From the NCBI GenBank assembly GCA_003550305.1, contig QKYT01000497.1, positions 53,869 to 90,821 of the forward strand: DNA of 36,953 nucleotides, given 5' to 3'. This DNA is from Glomus cerebriforme (lineage: Eukaryota; Glomeromycota; Glomeromycetes; Glomerales; Glomeraceae). Below the pieces are notes generated by a model, which was not told where the DNA came from, did no database searches, and saw only the letters and a list, made by a program, of their open reading frames with translations. Shown piece after piece: positions 23,369 to 33,340 of the stretch. Numbering within the stretch: position 1 is the stretch's first letter; each line of letters opens with the position of its first letter. Both the position numbers and the translations under genes were made by a program.

Positions 23369-25131
23369 TTTTTAGAAAAATAATTTTTCATTTTGAAATA
23401 TTAAAAGTTATTAATCTAAAATATTGTTATCTTTGAACAACAAGGTTTATTTTTAATGACTATAAATAATTCTTTTTTTCTGTAACATTTCAAAGATTTC
23501 AACATAATTTTCTTTCAACATAATTTTCTAAAATATCTAAATTACTCATCGCTACTATTTCATTAAATCTAAACAAAATATCTATAAAGGTAGGAGACCT
23601 CACAGTGATATATATCAATGTAATAACCCGACAAAGCTACTGTAGAAACTTTAGGGTTTTCGATATTACTTTTAAATTTTTCTTAACGGATTAATAGTTA
23701 CGTGAAAAATTTTCGGAATTTTGAATTGAACCACTCAATATCACAATTAAAAAATAAATATCGATTAGTGTTCGATTCTTTTAAATTTTTCAAGAAAAAA
23801 GTAAATAAGCAATGAGCTAATAACAAAGAGATATTCTAAAGCTATCAAAAGTATTATTATGATATTAATATACATTATCAATAATAATACGCGAATATAA
23901 TAATAGTAGAATGATAAAACAGCAGGTAATTGTTCATATTAAATATATTGAGAGTTTGTAATGTAGCATAATGTCTCACCATTAAATTTTTACAATTTAC
24001 AATACCGTTCTACTAAATAAAGAATTATCTAATTGTCTGGAGAGTAGCGGAGGGACTACTTACTAATAAATTCTGTTTTAACCCATGTACTTTTCTTAAA
24101 AATTTCCTTTTTTTGAATTAGACTACCCCTGCTTATTTCCTTTTAAGATTCGTACCATTTTGTTGTTTTTGTCTTGAAATCAACTTTATTTAATATTCAA
24201 GCTAACTACAAGACCAATAATAAAAACAATGTAAAATCCAAACTTTTAACTTTCCTAATTGTGGATTCCCATAATATTTAGATAAACTGTTACTCATTGC
24301 TTCAGTTGAATGACCACTGAGATTTTAGTAACCATGAAATATATAGCCAAATAAAGAAGCTTATATTACTTTTAATTTTTCTTAACGGATTAATAGTTAC
24401 ATGTGTGGATATGAATATAAAAAAAAAATTCTTTCTGGGGTTTGAATTTAATCACTCAACTGTAAAAACAAAATCAAAGAAACCAATTGCACATTTTTTA
24501 ACCCCTCTTCAGTCTTCACTAACATTAAATTTCCTATGAACTGGAAATAATAATGGTTCATCGTAAGTAGGTATATAATCTATAACAAGTATATTTAGTA
24601 GGAATAAAAAAAAGTATTTTCTACGCAGGCTATCGGTTACATAATATTTGATATATGAATAAATCAAGCAAGAGATAAAAAATTTAGAAACAAAATGCTT
24701 TTCATCTGTTCTATCCGCGCTTTTTTTTTGAGTGATAAACAAGTTCGAAGATTGGAAAAAACAGGCCAATGTAAAATAGGATTCTTACAAAAGATAGGTA
24801 ATACAAACACAAATATCAAGATTTCTGATACAATATGTTTAAATTTTTCGGGAAAAAGTAAATGAGCAATGAACCAATAACAATGAGTTATTCTAAAGCT
24901 TGTGAGATACTATCAAAAGTATTATTATCATCGTGTTTGATATTAAATCATTATTAATAAATATAATGATAAAAAGTGTGATTTGTTAAATATCTCGTCC
25001 AGCGAAAGTAGAATTAAGGCAGAGCGATAATTAAATGTAACCGGAATTTGTGTGTAGCATATATTTATACCAAACATTAAACATTCCATTAACAATTCAT
25101 TCTCCAATATCGGAGGATTTTGTATTATCAC
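23369..25131. other. Intergenic region containing a diverged segmental duplication
   Basis: No confident gene. About 23663-23990 and about 24360-25085 share blocks in the same order: CTTAACGGATTAATAGTTAC at about 23682 and about 24382, then AGTAAATAAGCAATGAGCTA at about 23801 versus AGTAAATGAGCAATGAACCA at about 24857, then a shared CTATCAAAAGTATTATTAT. The second copy has about 350 extra bases (about 24470-24830) with an 86-codon open stretch on the minus strand (24509-24769) of unknown meaning. Confidence 0.55.
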
Positions 25132-25302
25132 ATGTCATTTGACTATACCAAATTTATTAGAGGAATGGAATACACGCATTTATCTGATTTAGTAGACTCC
25201 CTTTATCTCCATGCTGAAGAAGACGCGTTGTTAAAAGCAGGAAAAAAAAGAAATGGAGATGAATGCATCTTCTATAATGATTATTTATCATCTTTAGATT
25301 AA
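25132..25302 (+). CDS. Small hypothetical ORF, 56 aa
   Basis: An ATG at 25132 opens a 56-codon frame ending TAA, with mixed hydrophilic composition that looks coding (HLSDLVDSLYLHAEEDALLK is amphipathic and acidic, then a basic GKKRNG). There is no signal peptide, membrane segment or family that I recognise. It directly follows the second copy of the duplicated segment, whose first copy lacks it. It could be a small protein, an exon of a longer gene, or a relic. Confidence 0.3.
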   Translation: MSFDYTKFIRGMEYTHLSDLVDSLYLHAEEDALLKAGKKRNGDECIFYNDYLSSLD

Positions 25303-25978
25303 TGATTTAAATGAAAAATTATTTAGAAGATTTGTAGGTTTGTCAAGTTGTTTATCATTGATGAGAAATCTTTGATTTCGTTTATAATTTATTCTTTAAA
25401 AGAAGTTGGTGTAAAATTACGTCAATAAGTAGTAAACATTGAATCAATGTGGATTTATAAAACTATTACGAATATTAATGATACAAAGAAAAAAAATTAA
25501 TTTTTTTCTCATAATACATCACAAAGGAATGATGTTTTGATTTATAACAATAATTGGGCAACATTTGCGTTACGCCACGTGGGTATTACATCATTACGGC
25601 TATTGATAAAGTTTTTTTCCGTGAAAAATTAATATTGTATTATTTCCTTTATTGATTCTTTTTTTTTCATTCATAAAGTCTTGCTTGTGTTACATAAAAT
25701 TGACTAGATCTTTTCTCTTTGGATGATTCCTCATACTCAATTTAGTAAAAGAACAACTTGCAAAGGTTCCAAAGATTCCATGCATCCAGGAAAACCGAAG
25801 TCCGATCAAAAAACGGAAACATACATGGTTAGTTGTATTCGGTAATACTGCATTTCTGATTGATAATCTGCAATAAACTCCGTCTAAAAAGTTATAAATA
25901 AAATTCACAAATTTCTTTTCTTTTCATTTTTAATTTTTTCCATTCTATTTCTTTTTTATTATTAAAAAAAAAAAAAAA
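25303..25978. promoter_or_regulatory. Upstream region of the histidine-phosphatase gene
   Basis: It contains a motif cluster at 25568-25600: GTTACGCCACGTGGGTATTA followed by CATCATTACGG, that is an E-box CACGTG (25576-25581) beside CRE/AP-1-like half sites. A less AT-rich patch at 25690-25900 has coding-like composition on both strands (for example IKKRKHTWLVVFGNTAF on +) but no complete gene. It may be 5' UTR or an exon relic. A 15-nt A run abuts the ATG. Confidence 0.4.
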
Positions 25979-26890
25979 ATGTCTCTCACATTATATATTG
26001 TAAGACATGGTGAACGTATGGATCATGTAGAACCAAGTTTTCTTTATACTTCACCTACACCATTTGATCCACCATTGACTCCAAAAGGAAAACGACAAGC
26101 GAAAACAACCGGTTCTTTTGTTCATACACTTCAACAAGAATCCATTTCTAACGATACAAAAAGGAATGTAGAATATGTTATAACAACGAGTCCATTTGCA
26201 CGTACATCTGAGACAGCTATCGGTATTGCAGAAGGAATAGCTTCATCAGATCCAAATTCAAAAATAAAATTTAGGGTCGATTCATCATTAGCAGAATGGC
26301 ATACTTCAGCTTATTATGCTCAAGCTGTACCAAATAGCATCATTAGTAAAAGATTTGAAGAGATACATGAGAGGAATGGTAAAGATGATAATAGTAGTTA
26401 TCCTTTTGAAGTTGATTTTTCTTATACACCAGTGCTTAATGAACTTCCCAAGTATCCTGAAGGAATACATGAAGTACTTAAAAGATGTCAAAAAGCCTTA
26501 GCAGGAATGTCATCTCCATTTATTCAACAGATTAAACAAGATAAATTATCTGAAGATACTGAAAAGTCTGACACTCATAAAGTATTAATTTTTGTTACTC
26601 ATGGATGGTGTTTTAATGTTATTCAAGAAGCTTGTTCTAAAGGTTCTGGTTGGAAGGAAGCTGGTTTTTGTGCAGTATCTAGAGCTAAATGGATACCAAA
26701 AGAAGATTCTGAAGAAGAAGGTGTTAGAATTCCTGATATTACAGTTAGTATTACTGATGAAGAAGATAGTGAGAAAAGTGAAATTGAAAGGAAAAACGAA
26801 GAAGCTATTAATTCTTTAACTGCTGTTAATCCCGATGGAAAATGGATAGTAGACGTTAGCGCTCATACCGAACATATAAAAGGAATTTAA
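25979..26890 (+). CDS. Histidine phosphatase superfamily (phosphoglycerate-mutase-like) protein
   Basis: Intronless, 303 aa. The N-terminus LYIVRHGERMDHVEPSF carries the RHG motif with the phospho-acceptor His at residue 10. TSPFARTSETA supplies the conserved Arg (75) of the phosphate pocket, and VLIFVTHGWCFNVIQE holds the second catalytic His at 208. The RHGERxDHV form is closest to the UBASH3/Sts-like and fungal PGAM-family phosphatases rather than to glycolytic phosphoglycerate mutase. An acidic insert (EEEGVRIPDITVSITDEEDS, about 243-262) and a charged C-terminus follow. No signal peptide or membrane helix, so it is probably cytosolic. It likely removes phosphate from a protein or small molecule, but the substrate cannot be told from sequence. 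Confidence 0.85.
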   Translation: MSLTLYIVRHGERMDHVEPSFLYTSPTPFDPPLTPKGKRQAKTTGSFVHTLQQESISNDTKRNVEYVITTSPFARTSETAIGIAEGIASSDPNSKIKFRVDSSLAEWHTSAYYAQAVPNSIISKRFEEIHERNGKDDNSSYPFEVDFSYTPVLNELPKYPEGIHEVLKRCQKALAGMSSPFIQQIKQDKLSEDTEKSDTHKVLIFVTHGWCFNVIQEACSKGSGWKEAGFCAVSRAKWIPKEDSEEEGVRIPDITVSITDEEDSEKSEIERKNEEAINSLTAVNPDGKWIVDVSAHTEHIKGI

Positions 26891-27774
26891 AATATTACAT
26901 TGATATCGATTTGTTTTTTTTTATTTTATTTATTTATTATTTTGAATATGTTTTTTGTTATCTAGTTCAATTGTATAGAAAAAAAAAAAAGGAAATTAAA
27001 TAATAAAACAATAATGTTTTAATGTTTAAAGTGAAAAAAAAAGTATTTGTTTGCATTTATTGTGGCTAATCCATTATGGTGAAAATTTTATTACATTATT
27101 TTTAAAATGAAATTTTTAACAAATATTAAACAATCCTGATAATTTCTTTTTTAAGAGAAATCGTGATAATATTGACTAAAAAAACATTAAAACATTTAGC
27201 CTCAGTTCAGGTAATAGTATCTCAATATACAGAATTAATGTTAGAAGAGTGGATGCAATAACAACAACAGAAGGAGTAAAGACATTGAATTGCGGTACAA
27301 TTAACATTACCACTAATTCGTCTCAAACATAACAATTGTCATAATAATGAACCTCTTATATATTCAAACACGATCTAATATCATTTTTCGTTATAATATT
27401 ATGTGTTTATTGTGAGGAAGATTTCTTTGTAGTATTATTCGAACGTAAAATTCTACAATTTATCTCCAATTATGTTGATTTTTAAGTATTGTTCTTCTTT
27501 CATTTATTTATTTATTTATTTTTTTTTTGGGTACAATAAAAGTATTCTAAACTCGGTGGCTTAGTAGGGATTAATTTTTCAATTTGTCTATAGCAGGATC
27601 GATAATATAGAAGTAAAATTAGGATTGATATTTTGTATTTGTAGAATTAGAATCGGTACTTGTATTTGTATGAGTTCAATAAAAGTTTTTTATTAGATTA
27701 AAGGAGTACTAATTAATGCTATTAATAATTTCTTCTTGGATTTGTATAACCATTACTCAAAAGTTCAGCATATG
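26891..27774. other. Gene-free spacer
   Basis: This is the 3' flank of the phosphatase gene followed by AT-rich DNA. A T/A tetranucleotide run (TTTA)n lies at about 27500-27520. No coding sequence or inverted repeat was recognised. Confidence 0.4.
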
Positions 27775-27914
27775 TTTTTTGTGTGCCAGGTTGGTGACGC
27801 ATACGGTGACAAATAAGCGTGACAAATAGGGTTTACACCACCCAAGTCCTCCAGATAAATAGTAATTTTGAATCACAGTCAGGTGCATGCGCCACCAACC
27901 TGGCACACAAAAAA
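27775..27914. mobile_element. 140-bp inverted-repeat element
   Basis: The arms 27775-27802 and 27887-27914 are reverse complements over 28 bp with one mismatch (core TGTGTGCCAGGTTGGTG), enclosing 84 bp. I could not see a clear target-site duplication. It is probably a very short MITE or a solo fold-back. A 67-codon open stretch overlapping it is not a credible gene. Confidence 0.65.
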
Positions 27915-28310
27915 GATTGGCAAAAGGTCAAGCCCTACATTTTGCTTAAACAACAGTTCTCTTTTTTCTTCTTCTTAAATATGTATAAAAAATTTATTGT
28001 GAATCTTTTTAAAAACCATTGAATAGAAAGTAGAGTCTGGAATTAATTAGGATGTTTTCTTCATTTGACTCTTTTGCAAAATTATATACAATTAACCCTG
28101 AACATTTATATATATGTCAATCATATAATTTTTATACATGTGATAGATAAAATGTAAATCTTGTTACTAGTAAAATTGGTCTTATACTAAGCTAATAAAT
28201 TAACTAATCTATTCGAATTATTATAACTATCTACATTATTACTATTGGAAGAACTATTTCTATAACTATTATACAAATCTAAATCTAAATTTAAAATTTT
28301 TTATTATATA
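27915..28310. other. Gene-free AT-rich spacer
   Basis: Nothing recognisable was found; it separates two inverted-repeat elements. Confidence 0.4.
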
Positions 28311-28875
28311 CAGTGGACGAAAAAAGTCTTCGGAATATTTTTCCAGTCAGTATTTATCTAATAAATGACTTATAATCTATTAAAACAATATAAGATATAT
28401 ATGGAAACAGGTCTGAAAAATATTTTTGTCTTAATACACAATATGGTTTTTCTTAATAAAATTTCGTGTTATAATACTTTAAATTCAATCAATCAAAAAT
28501 TTCATGATTTTTTAAGTTTTTCAAAATTTTGCTTTATTTTTATCATTAATATTACATGAAAATTTTATCAGGTATACTTTATGATTCGACAAATAAAATA
28601 AAAAAAAAATTATTAAATTTGGTTGGATATTTACCACGGAACAGCTTTTTAAAGTTGCTCAATTAGTCAAAAATTGGCTACTTATTTTTTTTGAATGATT
28701 TTTTGGGCAACTTAAATTTTAATAGATGGAAAGCATGTGATTTGTTACTAATATGCTTTTGATATCTAATTTTTCACATCACAAAGGGTATATCCGCAAA
28801 TTTTCATGTGCCACTGACACTTATTTGTTGCATAATAAATAAAAATATTTTTTTGGAAACTTTTTTCGTCCACTG
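28311..28875. mobile_element. 565-bp Tc1/mariner-type MITE
   Basis: Both ends read CAGTGGACGAAAAAAGT inward (28311 on +; 28875 backwards on the other strand), exact over 17 bp and weaker for about 15 more. TA lies directly outside each end (28309-28310 and 28876-28877). CAGTG ends with TA duplication are the Tc1/mariner hallmark. The inside shows no DDE/D transposase remnant, so this is a non-autonomous copy. A 64-codon open stretch at 28365-28559 is low-complexity and not called. Confidence 0.85.
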
Positions 28876-28877
28876 TA

Positions 28878-29949
28878 TACCCTTTATATACTTAGACAAT
28901 TTCAAAATCTTATATAATACAATAATTTTTCTTATCCTTTCTACACTAATTAAATCCCCAATACTTAAAATCTAGCAATTAAAGATATAAAAAACACATG
29001 TAGCAGGATTTTTTATTTAATTATTGAATTCTATTTAATTGATATAATGGTGAAACTTGCAATTTAATTTTTAGCTATCTTAAAAACTTGTAGAATGGAC
29101 AAGTGGCATTTTTTAAGTCTTATATTCTTAGAATCTATAAGTAGTAGTAAAATGCATAAGTAAGGAACATAAAAAACTTGTCTATAATTTAAAAGGTAAT
29201 TGATTATATTGAAATATATTATCTATCACAAAGACTAATAGGTTAAGTTTGCAAAATTGATCGTAACATGTAAAATACAAGTGTGATTATTGTCATTTAT
29301 GATGAACTCATATTCAAAAAAATTATAGATAAAAAGAATAAGTAAGGTCAGAGGCTCATTTGTCCTTATCTTCAGTATTTATAAATGAATTTTATAAGAA
29401 AACAAAAAAGAGAAAGTTTTTGATAGATTGATCTTTATTAATTTTCAAATATTAGCAAGACTTACATATTAAATAAAATAATATTAAAATTGCTTATCTA
29501 AACTCTTCTAAAATTCTGCACTTAATTTCATCAAATTTTTACTATAGTTTTATTTTAATTTTATAAAGTTTCATCAGTTTTGCCATTTATAATAGATTTT
29601 GACAAGTTTTGATTTTTGTCAAGTTTCACTAACTTTTAATTAAGATAAACTTTAATGTAATTTCATCAAATTATAATATTTCATCATTTTGTCTGTTTGT
29701 TAAACCTCTAATTTTGCCAAGCAATCTTAAGTAATAAATATTTTTATAAAAATATTGCAAAAGAAATATTTGAAATTTTAATATATTAATAGATTTCTTT
29801 TTTTCAGTATATTAATTATAAGAAGTATAAAATTAAGAAGCTTTAATCTTTTAATAAAGCTTTCATTAATATTAGTATAAAAATGGAGAAAATTGTTATA
29901 TATTGCAAAAGTAATTCATAATGTTTTTTTAGTTTGTAAAATTTATATA
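28878..29949. other. Gene-free AT-rich spacer
   Basis: AT-rich, with loosely repeated TTCATCA / TGACAAGTTT-like words at about 29525-29690. No coding sequence was found. Confidence 0.4.
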
Positions 29950-29951
29950 TA

Positions 29952-30635
29952 TAGTCTAATCTTGATATAACGAACCCACGATATAATGAACTCTCGATAT
30001 ACTGAACTTTTTTTAAAAAACCAGTTTCATAATATATAAAAAATCTCAATATACTGAACTTCATATGAAACTTGATATAGCATATACCGAACATGTATTG
30101 ATCTACCGTCTATTATAAAATATAATAAAAAAAATCTTGATATACNGAACTGGTCATATGATCAGTAGATTATAAATAATATCTTTTTATCTGTTGAGCC
30201 AAAAAAGAAAAATTGTAAATGTAAATAAGCAACATTAAAAAAAAAGAAAGATTTATGATTGCTTCATGAATCGTACAATGTACTATACATACGTGACAAA
30301 TAATTTTTCTAATAGTATTATAGTAGTACTATAATTTTTTTAAACATTTTATTAATAATAATATAATCTATGAATTTTTAAACATTTATTTTTTAATTTT
30401 TAATTTTAAGGAAAGCGTGGTATCATTACAGATTATGAACACATTTATTTTTTACAATAATAAAAATTTTATATCAAAATAACATAAGATAAATCACGTG
30501 ATTTTCAATATACTGAACTGTTTATTACTTACTCATAGAGTTCAGTACATAAAGAAAATTTGATATACCGAACTACCTCTATATACCGAACTTTTGCTCT
30601 TGAACCACGAGTTCAGTATATCAAGATTAGACTGT
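29952..30635. mobile_element. 684-bp pogo/Tigger-like MITE with subterminal motifs
   Basis: Ends: TAGTCTAATCTTGATATAAC at 29952 and, reading in from 30635 on the other strand, CAGTCTAATCTTGATATACT. TA flanks both. The motif GATATAcyGAAC recurs repeatedly just inside both ends (about 29970, 29987, 30005 and 30050 on the left; about 30517, 30559, 30579 and 30613 on the right), plus one at about 30138 that includes the ambiguous base 30146. The repeats look like transposase-binding sites. No transposase is encoded. Confidence 0.8.
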
Positions 30636-31728
30636 ATCATAGTTAAAGTATATAGTAAACTACTCAGTACAGATAAATGTATTATATAGTTGTTTAATGA
30701 ATTATTTTATTGGATGTTTGATTAGATACAAATTCTATAATAGTTAATACTTAAAATGTATATAATTATAAAGGAAATATTTACCTAAATGTGAATCATC
30801 ACTGAATTTTTTTTTTGGTAAAATTATTAGCTAGATCATTACTTCAACATTTATATATTCTTTAACTTTAACCAGTTTGAGTTTCAAGTATTTTTGCTTA
30901 ATTAAATTATTTATATCTAATATTAATAAATGATTATAAAATTTAGTTATATATCTATTTCTAGTTCTGAATTTAAGAATATAGTAAGTATAATTATAAA
31001 AATAACTTCTAGTTTAGCTTTGATAAATAAAGACCAGTTTGTGATATTGTAATAAAACTGAAAAATATAGTAGTCATTATTAATTTAATTAATATCCATT
31101 TTGATTTAATATTGTAATAATAATATCAAAAAGTTATTAGTGTAAATGTTAAATAGTTGGGTATGTGATTCTGTAAATGATCTAGCTATATATTGTTTTA
31201 TATAGATCTTATTATTAAAACTATATATGATTTAATTATATATTATCATATATATATTTTTAAAAATAAACTATATTTATTTTTTAAATATTTTATCTTT
31301 CTCTCTTTTATTTCTTTATATAATATTTGAATATTACTATACTATTTAATAATAAAAAATTTTGTATTGTTTAACAAGTATATATAGAAATACTTGTCTG
31401 TTAATATTAATTATATAAGTAATACTAATAATACTAATCATATTTCTTTTAATTTTTTTTTACTTATACTTTTAATACTAATGATATTAATACTACTAAA
31501 CATGTTTTTTTACCTCTTTTTTTTTATTTACTTGTACTATTAATTTATCTCTTATACTTCTAATACTCCTAATACTATTATTTTTATCTTTTTATCTTTT
31601 ACTTTTTATATACTTTATACTTATATATTACAAAAATATTAAAAATATTTGTAATTTTTTTATAAAAGATTAAATAAAATTAGTTTTAAATTAAATTTAA
31701 ATTAAATTTATAATAAAATATGGAAAAA
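30636..31728. other. Gene-free AT-rich spacer
   Basis: Low-complexity AT-rich DNA with TAATACTAAT-type words (about 31415-31500 and 31555-31580). No coding sequence was found. Confidence 0.4.
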
Positions 31729-32113
31729 GTAATTTATCGCCATGGCGATGCATCACCACCCCACATGACTTATACTATATAATAATTTGTCACTCCCGCG
31801 TCACACCGTAGTTTTCCATTTTTACTATTTATTCTAGAACTTAGAATTTTTTCGGTATGATAAATACTATTTGTCATATATTATTCATCATATGTTTAAT
31901 TTTGCCCAAATTTTATAACGCTGGCCAAAATATCCTTATTTGGATCTTAGATAACATTACACAATCCAAAAAGGCAATTTTATTTCTCTCGAAAATTGAA
32001 ATTTTGGGTTATGCAAGATTCCTAAAAAGACAATTTCATTAAAGATCATTTAATTCTGGTCAGAATTATGAATCACGTGACAGTGACGATGCATCGCCAT
32101 GGCGATAAATTAC
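31729..32113. mobile_element. 385-bp TIR element, copy A
   Basis: The 26-bp ends 31729-31754 and 32088-32113 are exact reverse complements, with the core TTATCGCCATGGCGATGC, itself a nested palindrome. A second, inverted and diverged copy starts at 36698. The internal 61-codon open stretch (31857-32042) overlaps the sequence shared with copy B and is not preserved as a frame there, so it is not called. Superfamily unknown. Confidence 0.75.
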
Positions 32114-32646
32114 AAATCCATAAAATATTAATTACAAAGATTACAAAAGTTACAAAATATTATGCATTATAAAAATTTTTTTTTTTTTTAAGACAAGTTA
32201 ATCACATTTATTATAATTATTGAAGTTCTAAAAAGAATATATAATTACGAAAGATAAATTACGAATATATCCTCTTTAACAGAAAAACATAACTTGTCAC
32301 GTGAAGGTTAAATTCAGAAGAGAAGTTTTGTTACCAAGAACTAATTTCTATCATAATCTAATCTTCCCGACCTTGTACCTGTGTATGCATTATAAAAATT
32401 GTAAAATATTATAAACAATTATAAAGTATTACATTTATGTTATGTTTGTATAAAATTACAAAATATTATGCATTATAAAATTAACAAAATATTATATATT
32501 TAAAAGAGTAATTTTATCTACCATTTCTGATGATTTCTTAAAATACTATTCTCATTTGGCATAGCATATAAATCATGCCTTCATATATATTTTTATTAAA
32601 ATATCACAAATATTTATTACAATAATTAAAATAATATACAAAAAAT
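32114..32646. repeat. AT-rich repeat sharing blocks with 36060-36140
   Basis: A 35-nt block at 32466-32500 (starting TTATGCATTATAAAATTAAC) recurs exactly at 36093-36127, and the words before it (GTATAAAATTACAAAATATTA) are shared too. A CACGTG lies at 32298-32303. No gene. Confidence 0.6.
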
Positions 32647-32946
32647 TTATACATGATTAATAAAGATATAATTTCTAATTGAAGAAATTTTTTGTAGCAG
32701 TAATAAACCAATTACAAATTTTATATGGTATACTACAACTTCATGAATTATGTCATCTTTAAGACAATTGCAGCATATATATCCATTATCAGAATTATTA
32801 ATAGATCTTTTGCTTATAGAATTATTTAATCCATTTTTTCCAGAAGATTTTAATCTTTTAGCAGGTCTTTCTTTTGCATTATCTTGCAATGGATTATGAA
32901 TCATTTCTTGATTTTGTTTATTAATATTAGTATTAGATAGTTTCAC
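32647..32946 (-). pseudogene. Transposase C-terminal fragment (FAR1/MULE-like)
   Basis: The minus-strand frame has NPLQDNAKERPAKRLKSSGK followed by a degenerate zinc knuckle, NGYICCNCLKDDIIHEVVVYH. The order 'nPlq..grP..kRlks' then Cys-x2-Cys...His is usual for the C-terminal tail of FAR1/MULE-type transposases. The frame opens with GTG, two codons after a stop, and the knuckle lacks the last Cys, so it is a fragment rather than a small gene. Confidence 0.5.
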
Positions 32947-33340
32947 TTTTTAAATTTTGACTGGAGTTTCATTTCAGAATAATTGGCTAAATATCAAATC
33001 CTAAAATTATGCCAAAATTCTAGAGTTTCAACAGCATGTTTGCATCATATTTGAAAAATATTTTATATCCAATTAAAAAATATTAAGCTAAATGTTTTAC
33101 TTTTAAGGTAAATATTTATTATATTATGTTAAAATTAGTGTTAGGTTAAGTTGAGTTAAATTAAGATAATTAGAATTAAAGTAGAGTTAGGATTAGAGTT
33201 AGAATTAAAATAAAGTTAGGATTAGGATTAGGATTAGGATTGGTTAATTTAAATTGAAAAATAATATTAATTGAATTTTTTTACTAATATTTATACTTAA
33301 GAATTTAATATTGCAACTATATTATGAGATTTAATTCAAA
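32947..33340. other. Spacer with telomere-like minisatellite
   Basis: TTAG-rich DNA from about 33128 leads to four exact TTAGGA units at 33216-33239. The remainder is AT-rich and non-coding. Confidence 0.6.

Noticed and set aside
24509..24769. 86-codon open stretch on the minus strand
   Set aside because: Hydrophobic/AT-driven composition, no partner exons that I could join, sits in a duplicated non-coding segment; left as unknown.
25690..25908. 72-codon minus-strand frame upstream of the phosphatase gene
   Set aside because: Composition looks coding on both strands, but no complete gene, splice structure or family could be supported.
28365..28559. 64-codon open stretch inside the Tc1-type MITE
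   Set aside because: No transposase motif; low complexity typical of AT-rich DNA.
31857..32042. 61-codon open stretch inside TIR element copy A
   Set aside because: The matching segment of copy B does not keep the frame.
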